From the NCBI GenBank assembly GCA_945910005.1, contig OX246749.1:24482934-24546933 (forward strand): DNA of 64,000 nucleotides, in the 5' to 3' direction. Under the pieces are notes generated by a model. That model saw only the letters and a program-made list of their open reading frames with translations, was not told the origin of the DNA and made no database searches. The stretch comes from Isoperla grammatica (taxonomy: Eukaryota > Arthropoda > Insecta > Plecoptera > Perlodidae). Below are positions 13,301-24,122 of this stretch, one piece after another (position 1 is the first letter of the stretch; the number at the start of each line of letters is the position of its first letter). The position numbers and the translations under genes were made by a program.

Positions 13301-14848
13301 CACGGTCTACCCGAACCAGGACTCCCGCCGCCCGACGCCGCAGCCGTTCCCGACCCCGAGGAGCCGGCCAGGAGTTCTACAGGTGGATTCTACCTGTCTC
13401 GCGTCGATGCGCGGGCACGACTAGCACAACTCAACGTCCAACAGCGGGCGGTTTACGACGCCGTCGTCGAGGACGTTGAGCGTTACGCCGTTGGCGAGCA
13501 CCACACTCCCAAGATGGTGTACGTCGACGGACCCGGCGGAACGGGAAAAACGTTTATGCTCAACACCTTGATAGGCAACCTACAGCATCAGGGTCTCATA
13601 GTGGAGGCGTGCACTTGGACGGGCATCGCCGCCACGCTGCTGTACGGCGGGCAGACGTGCCACGGCCTATTCGGCCTGCCGTTTAATCTCGACAAGGATT
13701 CGACTGTCAATATCACCGCCAAGTCGCCAAAGGCGGCGAAACTGATGAACGCTTCCGTGATTGTCATCGACGAGGTGTCGATGGTCAACAAGGAGGCGTT
13801 CAGATGCGTCGACAACTTCCTCAGGTTCATGACCAACAGGGAGGACGTCCCCTTCGGGGGAAAGCCAATGCTGTTTGGAGGTGACTTCCGACAGCTTCTA
13901 CCCGTCGTCTCGTCCAACGAGACTCACAAAACCGTCGAGTCGTGCCTCAAGTTCTCGTACCTGTGGCCGCTCATGCGCAAATTCAAACTCGTCGACAACC
14001 TACGCGCCGGCCACGGGCAACAGGAGTGGGCCACGTGGCTGCTGGCCCTGGGCAACGGCACTCTGCCGCAGGCAATGCCTCCGCCCATGCACGACATGGT
14101 CGAGCTCGACCCGTCTTGCAAGGTAGTTGGCAACGACATGCCGAGAATTATATTCGGACAAACGCTCGACGAGGACGTCGCCCACAGGGCAATCCTCACG
14201 CCCACCAACTACATGGTGGATTGTATCAACGAGCAGATACTCGCCGCGCTGCCCGGCGAAAAGGTGACTTTCTACAGCGCCGACAAACTAATCGAGCAGC
14301 ACAACAACGGTCCCCGGATCACCCAGGAGGTGCTCAACGAGATGGTTCCGCACAGATTCCCTCCACACGAATTGAATGTCAAGGTCGGCGCCATTGTCAT
14401 GTTGCTGTGCAACGTCGACCTGGCCGAGGGACTCACCAACGGCACCCGCATGGAGGTGCTCAACGCCCACCAGAACCTCTTGCATTGCAAGATCGTGACG
14501 GACGGGAAATTCGCCGGCAATACAACTTACATGCCGCGCATGAAAATGATCTATGACGACATACGTAAATTTCCATTCAAGATGGAGCGGGTGCAATTCC
14601 CCGTGAAACTCTCGTACGCGATGACCATCAACAAGGCGCAGGGGCAGACCTTCGACAGGATCGGTCTGATCCTCGACCGGCCGTGCTTCTCCCACGGACA
14701 GTTGTACGTGGCCGCCAGCCGCGTCTCCCAGATGAACAAGTTCATGGTGAACGTGACAGAGACCGCCCAACAGGGCTCCCTGTCGAAAGACGACCCCACC
14801 AGGTTGTATGTCGCCAACGTCGTTTGGCGTGAGGTGCTACGTGACTAA
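4319..14848 (+). CDS. Helitron OTU-Rep-Pif1 helicase protein, copy 1 (spliced, about 2,082 aa)
   Basis: Exons: 4319-4324 (ATG AAG), 4799-4937, 8745-14848. Donors AAG|GTAATC and AATG|GTATGTT; acceptors TGTTTAG and a pyrimidine run ending CAACAG. Phases match (0, then 1), and a TAA in frame precedes the ATG. Numbering below counts codon 1 as 8699, the unspliced ATG. Residues 87-296: Ser/Thr/Arg-rich with four 34-residue repeats; 312-320: nine Asp. OTU protease about 335-470: DGNCLFR with Asp344 and Cys347, His465. Rep nuclease: SSNPGWPEI about 1018-1026, HUH motif His1083/His1085, paired Tyr1218/Tyr1222. Ala/Thr linker 1244-1276. Pif1-type helicase: Walker A GPGGTGKT 1611-1618, DE 1691-1692, GGDFRQLLP 1727-1735, NKAQGQTF 1978-1985, Arg2008. 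The Rep nicks and joins single strands and the helicase unwinds during rolling-circle transposition. The OTU role is unknown; deubiquitination or polyprotein cleavage are inferences. The large exon is certain; exons 1-2 are inferred from splice signals shared with copy 2. Confidence 0.92.
4902..5820 (+). repeat. 459-bp tandem duplication covering the end of exon 2
   Basis: The sequence starting AAGTCATGGGGGTGC at 4902 recurs at 5361 and continues into the same intronic sequence. The copies differ mainly in C and A homopolymer length. The last 36 nt of exon 2 and its GTATGTT donor therefore occur twice (donors at 4938 and 5397); the second is an orphan without an acceptor of its own. Confidence 0.9.
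5108..8497. repeat. 285-bp satellite array, about 12 monomers, inside intron 2
   Basis: The landmark TTTATGCATTACTACACCA (or a close variant) starts near 5111, 5570, 5849, 6144, 6424, 6709, 6994, 7279, 7568, 7848, 8122 and 8396, mostly 274-295 bp apart. Each monomer carries CTCCTGCGATCGTTTCTGAA and pyrimidine-rich runs. Variants recur in order (6424 with 6994; 5849 with 7279; 6144 with 7568), showing nested multi-monomer duplications. The last three monomers are the most diverged. No similar array is present in copy 2. Confidence 0.93.
9179..9586 (+). repeat. 102-bp in-frame coding repeat, four units
   Basis: Units begin near 9179, 9281, 9383 and 9485 and each encodes about 34 residues starting SSTSGDS, with NTPSTARG and a basic KRGKVVPETD stretch. 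A shorter relative of the unit start occurs at about 8993. The segment is probably disordered, is basic, and contains PRRSGR and RRTRKRK stretches that could serve as nuclear localisation or DNA-binding segments. Confidence 0.85.
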
Positions 14849-14985
14849 AGGGTTCGCCCTGTTGTCTGACTTACACTGTTGTTTGGCAATGACCGGCAGG
14901 GCTTCCTGCCGAAAGACGACCCCACCAGGTTGTATGTCTCCAACATCGTTTGGCATTAGGTGCTGCGTGACTGTGGGTTCGCCCT
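14771..14985 (+). repeat. Duplicated tail of the helicase frame just after the stop
   Basis: The last roughly 85 nt of the frame and its stop region (CAGGGCTCCCTG, AAAGACGACCCCACCAGG, GTTTGGCGTGAGGTGCT) reappear in diverged form at about 14899-14985. The second copy is not joined in frame to the protein and looks like a non-coding remnant. Confidence 0.75.
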
Positions 14986-15094
14986 GCAGCCGGCACAGAC
15001 ATTGTTAGGCAACGTCCTCTGTTCCTCGGGGGCGAAACATGCGTCTACGATATGCAAACCGAGGTCGCAGTGGACGTGCTTGCCCTCCCGGTGT

Positions 15095-15178
15095 GGTTCC
15101 CCGCCTCATTGGACACATACACGCTAACAATACATTTCAATCTATTGTCGTCGAGGGTTACGCGGACAATGGGGAACC
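15095..15178. repeat. Inverted repeat GGTTCCCC/GGGGAACC in the 3' region
   Basis: GGTTCCCC at 15095-15102 and GGGGAACC at 15171-15178, separated by 68 nt. The same pair is kept in copy 2 at 40870-40877 and 40934-40941 although the sequence between has diverged. It could be a structural element of the transposon or its transcript. Confidence 0.5.
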
Positions 15179-15567
15179 CACCACCCGACTGACATAAACT
15201 ACGTCCACCAACACGACTGTAGGTTTTCGTTCTTTATAGATTCAAAAAAGTTGTCGTTTCCCATAACACACTGTATGTTGGTTTCGTTGGACAAAGGAAA
15301 TTGTTGCAAGTTATTTTATTTCTTACACGTTCGAGTCAGTAAACGTATCTCCTTCCGATCGGATTACGATCTTCGGCTAGGTATTTGATTTAAGGTACGG
15401 CACATCATTGCCACTATACTGGTGGTGCACCTCATTCGATTCATTAAACACGTGTTTTTCACGTCAAACAATTACCGTCACACTAAGCCAGTGATTAATC
15501 TACAACATTGGTCAATATCACTCTTGCCATGTTACCCACAAACAATGGTACACGGTGTCTGCTAACA

Positions 15568-16341
15568 AACTTCGAATTCATTCTACTGCCAATCCATCAC
15601 GTTGTGTAACTCTATTGCAAAGGTAATCAACGTCCACCATATCTATTCGACCACACACACTTGCCGCTATTCGTAGATTATATCCAAGTTTAAATTTGTT
15701 TACTCTTATTCGTCCAACAGGTCGGTGCGGTGATCCAGTCTACAAGAAAAGAACGTTCCAAACTCGTCCCAAAGGCCGTCGTTCGAAACACACTGCAAGA
15801 TTCTACACTTTCACATTGCAATCAACGCTTCCGAGTAGACATTGATCATTTACAGTGTGTGTGTGAGTGTGTGTGTTTGCGATACACAAACAATTGTATA
15901 TCCGAAAGGTCGACTTCGAGTTCCCCTCGTTTCTCGCGCACATTGTCCCGTCTCGACTTTCTGGATACATGTGTCACATTGAATGTGAATGTAGTGTGGC
16001 TCCCCGGTCTAGTGGGCAGCGACGTGGCGTACCTGGTCAACAGTAATTACCACTTTGGATTGTGGTCGCAATTTTTTTCCAATCTCGTGCCAAGGCGAAA
16101 GTTTCCTATTGAAGTTCTATCTCGTCGAATGAGCGCGACTATATTTTGTCTATCGTCGACGTGTCTGCCAATTTCTTGCACATTTCACTTTGTCCTTCCA
16201 AACGAAACCAACCACGACGTTCGGGATAAACGAATGCAACACGTTCATTTGGGGGTGGGGAATTTGTCGACACGACATACTTACGGAGATCGAGACGTTC
16301 GTCAAAGGGTTCCATTCTACTCAATTTATTTTGTCAAATAG
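15568..16341 (+). pseudogene. Exon-like decayed segment with intron signals, function unknown
   Basis: A donor-like GCAAAG|GTAATC at 15623 and an acceptor-like CGTCCAACAG ending at 15720 bound a possible 98-bp intron. An open frame follows from 15721 to 16341 (203 codons from an ATC at 15730). Copy 2 keeps the donor and acceptor but has indels and stops, so the frame is not conserved. Part of the frame (LNVNV, DVAYLVN) matches an open stretch at about 41939-42015 in copy 2. I do not recognise the product. A captured and decaying host-gene fragment is one explanation. Confidence 0.25.
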
Positions 16342-16739
16342 ACTATGATTTAAATTGATTTCAGTGTGTGCACACCATCCACGCGACGACACGCATTAGA
16401 CGTGTATCTTCGCAAAGACAACATCAGAACTATACTAATAGTCGAGATTGATTTCAATATTCATTACTCTTTTCAATTCACTATGCTGCAATTAGAATGA
16501 ACCAACAACAATACATAATGAATAAACAGTGTGCACACCATCCACGCGATGACTCGCACAAGAAGTGTAATAACAAAGACTACATCAGAGCTATACTCTT
16601 AGTCGGAATTGATTTCAAATTTCATTGCTCATTTCTTTTCAATTAACTGTGCGGCTCGTAGAGTAAACAAAAACAAAACGAAATGACAGTGTCTCGATAT
16701 CTGCCCTTTGTGACCGCTACTATATGTTTGGGATTACCC

Positions 16740-16890
16740 TTTAGCGGGTATTGGTACCTACTTGCCATAGGCACTTCTGCGGGGAGTTGAAAGTTCACGG
16801 TCGGACCGTCGCTCCCAAACGAGTTTTCGGATCTTCTGCGGCTTTCGGTTTTCCGTGGGAGTAGTGACCCCTTCTTCAAGTGTGGGTCTT
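16740..16890 (+). repeat. Single unit of the 140-bp repeat expanded in copy 2
   Basis: One unit (GGTACCTA, then GAAAGTTCACGGTCGG, then TTTTCCGTGGGAGTAGTG) matches the six-unit array at about 42545-43395 in copy 2. The surrounding sequence, 14.99-17.1 kb, has no other gene I can support. Confidence 0.6.
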
Positions 16891-17173
16891 ACCATGGACG
16901 GCCGCTTAATCGCTGGCATGCCCGCCATGCAAACTTGACAGTTAGGAGGGAGTGAAACCAAACATACAAACATATAATAATAACGTACATAATCTGGTGA
17001 CAAATCACTATGTACGTTGTCAGGGTGGGAAAATTTTCGGTTCATTCACTCCCACAAACTACCCTCAGAGTATGTAGTAAAAAGTAATTGGGTTATGTAA
17101 ATGAAGGTCACCTTCACGTACCCGAGGTTTTGTTAAAATAATGAATACTCTGAGGTACGCACGGACATACTGA

Positions 17174-17452
17174 GACGCGAAGGGGGCAAGTGAAGCAGAT
17201 GACATCCGCCTTCGTGTCGCTGACAAAGAGAGAGGGACTCGACAATGCGGTATGTATGTTGGTAGTTGTGTTTCACAAACAAACAATACCCAATACTAAC
17301 ATTAAATCTTTCCTGTTGCAGTCACCCACTATAAGAGCGACAACCAGTTCCGTGTACATCTCCATGCGGTTCAACTTCACGTCACAACATCTACACACGT
17401 CGACGCCGGTATGACACATCCGTTGTCACATAAGTTCTTCTGCATCGTGTGA
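17174..17452 (+). CDS. Candidate small spliced frame in the Helitron 3' region, copy 1
   Basis: Exon 17174-17249, intron 17250-17321, exon 17322-17452 ending TGA. The 72-bp intron has GCG|GTATGT, a perfect TACTAAC at 17294-17300 and TTTCCTGTTGCAG. Copy 2 has the same intron at the same length. The frame reads about 68 codons, with GTRQC before and VTHYKSDNQFRVHLH after the junction. No ATG lies in frame and TGA precedes it at 17171, so an upstream exon or a different start would be needed. A second frame starting ATGACATCC crosses the junction in copy 1 but hits a stop in copy 2. Between copies I count about five silent and seven replacement changes, weak support for coding. The product is unknown; it may be a captured exon pair. 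Confidence 0.35.
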
Positions 17453-17457
17453 ATAAC

Positions 17458-18665
17458 ATTGGATTCTACACACAAGACATTCTTCATACCGTTTCAAGAC
17501 GACGCAATTACATCAACAAACGTGACTAGAAAATTTACAAGTAAAACCTTATGTAACAAATGTATACGTTGTTACCTATATTTTGGCGACCCGTCCATTC
17601 TTCAGATCGATATCTACAAAAACATTAATGTCGTCACCTAGAACGACACAAACACTAACAAATTTAGGGAAATGCACGGTATTGAAGGGTACACTCGATG
17701 GCAAGAGCTGAATCGAGTAGGTTCTCCATAAGAGTGTGTCTTCAATTCTGTGTAAAACTACAATGTGGTATTTAATAATTTACTAATGGACATCAGTCGT
17801 TACATTAGTCACGTTCCTACACGAGCACCCTCGTTCTCCTACTTCGTGTGAAAAACATTCCATTCTGCAAACAAGACAATCGTCTGATCGTTTCAATACG
17901 ACGCATTAAAATCATCAAACAAGACATGAAAATGTAAAAAAAAAACCACAATATAACAAATGTATTCATTGTTACCTATATGTTGTCGACACGTACATTC
18001 TTTGAGATCGAGATCCAATTTAAGATTAATGTCGTCACAAAGGATGACACAAACACGAACAAACGTAGGGAATTGCACGGCATTGAAGGGTACACTCGAT
18101 GACTAGAGCTGAATCGAGTAGGTTCTCCATACGAGTGTGTCTTCAACTCTATGTACATCCACTATGCGGTATTTAGTAATAACCAATGAACGTGTCGACA
18201 TTATTTTGTAAACTATTTCAAATTGTGTTCTAATAATGTATATACACAAATATATACAAATGTATTATGTAAATAACATTCAATTCTACACACAAAACAT
18301 TCGTCCGAACATTTTAATACGACGCAATAACATCAACAAACGAGAAAAGAAAATTTACATGTAAAACAAATTGAAACAAATGTTTTCATTGTTATGTATA
18401 ATATGTTGCCGACACATCCATTCTTTCGGACAGAGATCCACATTAATATTTTTGTCCTCATCTAGGACGGCACAAACACGTACAAACGTAGGGAATTGCA
18501 CGGCAATGAAGGGTACAATCGATGGCTAGAGCTGAATCGAGTAGGTTCTCCATACGAGTGTGTCTTCAACTCTGTGTACATCCACTATGCGGTATTTAAT
18601 AATAACCAATGGACGTGTCGACATTATTTTGTAAACTATTTAAAATTGTGTTCAATAAATGTATA
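17458..18665 (+). repeat. Three roughly 400-bp tandem units with hairpins, copy 1
   Basis: Units start near 17460, 17858 and 18280. Each holds a landmark CATTGAAGGGTACACTCGAT (some variation) followed by an inverted repeat ACTCGAT/ATCGAGT (18094-18100 with 18113-18119 in unit 2) and GGTTCTCCATACGAGTGTG, whose CGAGTGT can also pair with ACACTCG. Unit 3 has a changed left arm. The whole triplet is also present in copy 2. Confidence 0.8.
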
Positions 18666-18952
18666 GACAAAAATACATACAACACAAGAATTATTATTGT
18701 AATTCCAACTTAGATTGCATGTAATTTTAAAAAACATTATTATAATAATAAATCAGAAATGAATACAATTTACCACGTCATCGTTGTACATTACTGCCGA
18801 TGATCTACATTTTCCGATATCACGAGTTGATTGCAAAGTGATTACAAACATTAACAATGCTAATGATGTAAATTTAAAAAAAAAAAAAAATGTCGTAGCA
18901 CAGTATATAAAGTTCAAGAGTCAAGTGTGAATAGGCAAGCGGCCGGCAAACA

Positions 18953-18988
18953 GAGAAGTGCGCTCTCTGGAACGCTTCTCGGCACTAA
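18953..18988 (+). other. Helitron 3' terminal hairpin, copy 1
   Basis: Stem GAGAAGTG (18953-18960) pairs with CGCTTCTC (18973-18980), with one G-T pair, then GGCA and CTAA (18985-18988). Homology with copy 2 stops here. CTAA fits the CTRR rule for Helitron ends, but the next base is G rather than the usual T. Confidence 0.6.
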
Positions 18989-19408
18989 GAAAAAAAAAAA
19001 ATTCAAACACTTGGAAATTTTTCAAAATGAATTTTTTTTTTCTATTTTCAGAATCACATAACTTTCACGTTTCTTTCTTATCTCAAGTATCCACAACAGT
19101 TTTCGATGACTTTTAAAATTTTCAACATGAAAATAATTTTTTTCTAAAATTTCAATTTTTTCATTTTTTCAAATTTTTTATAATTTACAAAAAAGTGGGG
19201 TACTTGAAAATTTTTCAAACACTTAGAAAATTTTCAACATGATTTTTTTTTTTTTTTTTTTTTAACTTTTCAACATGAATTTTCTTTTCCAATTTTTTTT
19301 GCCAACTTAAAATTTTCCAACAAGTGACTAAAAAAAAAAAAAAAAAAAAAAAAATAAGTGACTCATCCCCAAAAAAGTCGAGTTTTCCATAAAGTGACGT
19401 GCCCCAAC

Positions 19409-22245
19409 AGTGACGCCAGCGGCGGCTCAAGGCCGCTTTAGCGGTCTTGTCTATATACCATCTTTCGGTGGTCCCCGCCCTCGAGCAAAGCGCGGCTTTT
19501 CGGTTTTCCCCAGACCATCGGGGGCCCCACAAAAGTGAATTTTTCCCCGAACTGTCGCTACAGTTTTCATTGTCGTGCTTTTCTCTACACGTGGGTATTT
19601 TTTTCGAGTACGTCCGTTCACGTCTTCACGTACGTCGGACGTGTTTAATGTCGAAAAGTGTGCGTATTTTGCGTTGTCAAAGTGCGGTAAAAATTGTAAA
19701 AAATAAGAATGTTTTTCTGGGGACATTTTTGACTCTTTAAGTGTGAAAACAATTGAATGGAGCATCTTTTTGACATGAAAATTTTTCGTGAACAGTGTCC
19801 CGATAAAAAGTTATTTGCACCCAAAAATGAACAATTTTCGAATTTTGAATTTGTCGATTTTGGTACGTTTTTAACGTGTCACATTCAAACGACTCTGCCC
19901 GTCGAACCAAACGAGATATAACGTTCGTTTTTGTTTCGTTACCGGCGCTTACCCTTTGGGTAACTGGGTTTTGAAATTTTTTTGAATCGTCCCGGAACTT
20001 TCGGAAATCAAATTGTGAACATTTGGTTATGTGCGTTTTTAAAAAGTGACGGTACCAGATTTTTTCCACAGTTTTTCGTTAAAAACTTTCTCGACTTTTT
20101 CAACTAAAAGAACAAATAAAAATACAGTTGCGCATCGGTCAAATTTTTGAATTTCGTCCCGGATGCTTAGTTATGGGCACTTTTCGATTTTCACGACACG
20201 GCTTTAGTTTTGATTTTTTTGCGTCAAGTTGGTACTTTTGAAATGGGTTTTTTTTCTTTAGTCCGATGCTGACAGCTTGCCCGTACAGGGGGATGAAAAA
20301 ACATTTTTGAAAAGTCACCCCCTTACCGAATGACAGACGTTCGCGCAAGGCACTTTTCACGGCGATCTAAAAACACGCATACAAACGTTTTTGTTTTGTA
20401 TATTAAAGGTGTTTTAAATATGCCATAGAACCAAATTTTGTGTTTAGTTTCAATAACTGGACATTTGTCTAATTAAAAATGTTAACATCAAAAATTAGAC
20501 TTTACGGGTGTCCGAGTTACGGTGCTTTAACGGATTTCATCCGTGCCGTGTTTTTGCGAGAATTTGTCTATGAGAATTTTTCAATGTCGTAAAAAAGCAT
20601 GTTGGAATTTTTTTTTATTTTTTTTGACAACTTTTATGAACTCCCGTGGCTATTTACAACATTTTGAACGTACTTGGACGTGCCCTGGCACGTTATTTCT
20701 CATACATGTCTCGGCGATCAGCGTCATTTTTGTGATTTTTGATTTTTAATTTTCGTCTTAGAACGTCCCCCAAATGTACCGTTTTAAATTCGGACAATCC
20801 ATTTTGGTATCGTCTGAAAGAAATTTTCATTACCTTTCTTTACATGTGCATTTCATTGACAACACATTTTCCGGGACGTACCTGGAAGCTTTTGAACGTA
20901 CGGGAATTCAACTTTTTGGTTTTTGACCGCCCAAACTACGAAGTTGTTATGAATTTTTCCGGAATTTTTCTTCGGAATTACTTTTTTACATTGTTAATGA
21001 AATATCTTTACTTTTTATTTTATCGAAAAAGCTCAAATCCCGACGACGGTGGGGTTCCGTATACATCAATGTAATCTGAAGATGATCAATTTCGACACTC
21101 ATTTTTGTCTTTGGTGGCCAATTGTGGGCGCTTAGTATGACTTACAGACTTTGTGTTAACTTTTTAATAAAACGGGATTCAATATTAAATATACGAGATC
21201 TTTAAATCACCAAAAAAGGTCAACCCGAACTTTTTATAGGCGCCCGTGTTACACGATGCTTAACGAATAAAATGCCCAATGTTGTAGCATAGCATACAGA
21301 GTTCAAGTGTCCAGTGTCATATGGGTCCTCGATTCGATTCTCACATTTTCTAAGTCTTTAAAAATTTTCAACATGAAAATAATTTTTTACGAAAATTTTA
21401 ATTTTTCAATCTTTTCAACTTTTTTCAAGCTTTACAAAATATGGGGTACTTGAAAATTTTTCAAACACTTAGAAATTTTTGTTGTAGCATAGCATACAGA
21501 GTTCAAGTGTCCAGTGTCATATGGGTCCTCGATTCGATTCTCACATTTTCTAAGTCTTTAAAAATTTTCAACATGAAAATAATTTTTTACGAAAATTTTA
21601 ATTTTTCAATCTTTTCAACTTTTTTCAAGCTTTACAAAATATGGGGTACTTGAAAATTTTTCAAACACTTAGAAATTTTTGAACATGAATTTTTTTTTTT
21701 CTTTTTTCAGAATCACACAACTTTCAAGTTTCTTTCTTAAAATAAGTATCTACGACCAATTAACATGTACATAGAAAAACTCGAAAATTTTTCAATAATT
21801 TTAAAAATTTTCAACATGGAAATAATTTTTTTCACACATTTTAATTTTTAAATTTTTTCAATTTTTTTTAAGTTTGTCCGAAAAATGGGGTACTTAAAAA
21901 TTTTTCAAACACTTAGAAATTTGTCAACATGAATTTTTTTTTTCTTTTTTCAGAATCACACAACTTTCAAGTATCTACGACAGTTTGACATGACATGTAC
22001 AAAGAAAAACTCAAACATTTTTCCATCACTTTAAAATTTTTCTACACGATTTTTTTTTTTCAATTTGTTTTTTTTTCTTTTTTCCAACCGACAAGTTTTT
22101 TTCAACACGAATTTTTTTTTTCAATTTTTTTTTTTTTTCTTTTTTCCAACCGACAAGTTTTCCAAAAAGTGACTAAAAAAAAAAAAAAAAAAAAAAAACA
22201 AGTGACAACTACCCTAAAAAGTCGAGTTTTCCATAAAGTGACGTG
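19409..22245. repeat. Unit nearly identical to 46176-49012 (offset 26,767 bp)
   Basis: Reading the two copies side by side I noticed one substitution (GTGAACAGTG versus GTGAAAAGTG near 19790/46557), although the Helitron frames between differ at dozens of residues. Identity falls off at both edges, next to the GCCAGCGGC core. Confidence 0.85.
21281..21680. repeat. 200-bp direct duplication including the tRNA-like module
   Basis: GTTGTAGCATAGCATACAGA starts at 21281 and 21481 and the following 200 bp repeat almost exactly. The same double copy occurs at 48048-48447. Confidence 0.9.
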
Positions 22246-24122
22246 CCCAAACAGTGACGCCAGCGGCGGCTCAAGGCCGCTTTAGCGGTCTTGTCTATAT
22301 TCCATCTTTTCGGTGGTCCCCGAACCTCGAGCTGGCGCGGCATTTCCGTTTTCCCCGCACCTCGGCATGCCCTCGAAAGTGACTTTTTTCCCCGCTCTGT
22401 CGCTACAGTTGTCATCGTCGTGCTTTTCTCTACACGTGGGTATTTTTTTTTACTTTCTACCCCCTCAACTTTTCCACCCCCGACGTGTTTTATGTCGAAA
22501 AGTGTGCGTATTTGGCTCTGTTGGATTGCGGTAAAAATTGTAAAAAATAGTAATGTTTTTCTGGGGACAGTTTTGACTCCTTAAGGGTGATTACAATTGA
22601 ATGGAGCATCTTTTTGTCATGAACATTTTTCGTGAAAAGCTCCCCGATAAAAAGTTATTTGCACCCAAAAACGAATAATTTTCGAATTCTGAATTTGACG
22701 ATTTTGGTACGTTTTTAACGCGTCACATTCAAACGACTCTGCCCGTCGAACCAAACGAGATATGACGTTCGTTTTTGTTTTGTTACCGGCGCTTACCATC
22801 TGGGTAAGTGGATTTTGAAAATTTTTTGGATTTGTCTCGGAACTTTCGTCAATCAAATTGTGTACATTTGGTAAAGTGTGTTTTTAAAAAGCGCGGCGAA
22901 GGCTTTTTTTCCACATTTTTGATTTGCGAACTTTTTCGACTTTTTCATTTTAAAGGTCTAACACTAAACTAGATTATTAGGGGTCACTTTTTTGAATTTC
23001 GTCCCTGTTCCTTAGTTATGGGCACTTTTCCATTTTCACGACACGGCTTCAGTTTTGATTTTTTTGCGTCAAGTTGGTAGTTTTGAAATGGGTTTTTTTT
23101 CTTTAGGCCGATGCTGAATACTTGCCCGTACAGGGGGATGAAAAAATATTTTCAAAAAACCACCCCTAAACCGAATGACAGACGTTCGCGCAACGCACTT
23201 TTCACGGCGATCTAAAAACACGCATACAAAAGATTTTGCTTTGTATATTAAAGGTGTTTAAAATATGTTATACCACAAAACTTTGTATTTAGTATCAATA
23301 AATGGACAATTATCTATAAGAAAATGTTACTTTCAAAAATTAGACTTTACGGGTGTTCAAGTCACGGTGCTTTAACGGATTTCATGCGTGCCGTGTTTTT
23401 GCCGGAATTTGTCTATGAGAATTTTTCAATGTCGTAAAAAAGCATGGTGGAATTTTTTTACATTTTTTTTTGCCAGTATTTTGAACTCACGTGGCTATTG
23501 ACGACATTTTGAACGTACCCTGACGTACCCTGGTACATTTGTTCTCATACATGTCTTGGCGACTCTGACTAAATGTGTGATTTTGATTTTTTAATTTTCG
23601 CCTTAGAACGTCACCCAAATGTACCGTTTTAAAGTTGGACAATCCTTTTTTGTATCATCTGAAAGTGCAATTCAATACCTTTCTGTACAGGTTCGCTTCA
23701 TTGACGACACATTTACTGGGACGTACCGGGAAGCTTTTGAACGTGCTAAAATTTTAATTTTTGGTTTTTGACCGCCCAAAGTACGAATTTGTTATGATTT
23801 TTTTCGGAATTTTTTGTCGGAATAACTTTTTTACATTCTTAATGAAATATGTTTATTTTTTATTTTATCAAAAAAGCTCAAAACACGACGACGGTGGGGT
23901 GCCGTATACATTGATGTAATCTGAAGATGATCAATTTCGACACTCACGTTTGGCCTTAATGGCTTATTGTGGGCGCTAGGTATGACTTACAGGCTTTGTG
24001 TTAACTTTTTATTAAAACGGGATTCAATATTAAATATACAAGATCTTTAAATCACCGAAAAAGGTCAACCCGAACTTTTTATAGGCGCCCGTGTTACACG
24101 ATGCTTAACGAATAAAATGCCC

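Larger units (their letters stand above)
4034..18988 (+). mobile_element. Helitron copy 1, autonomous, OTU-Rep-helicase type
   Basis: Bounds: the left end is where leader homology with copy 2 becomes visible, so it is a minimum; the right end is CTAA just after a terminal hairpin at 18953-18980. Contents in order: leader, exon 1, intron 1, exon 2, satellite-filled intron 2, the large exon, and a roughly 4.1-kb 3' region containing an intron-like unit and three hairpin repeats. The left flank is the minus-strand gene and the right flank is the AT-rich macrosatellite. The open frame is intact over more than 6 kb, so the element could have been active recently. Confidence 0.8.
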
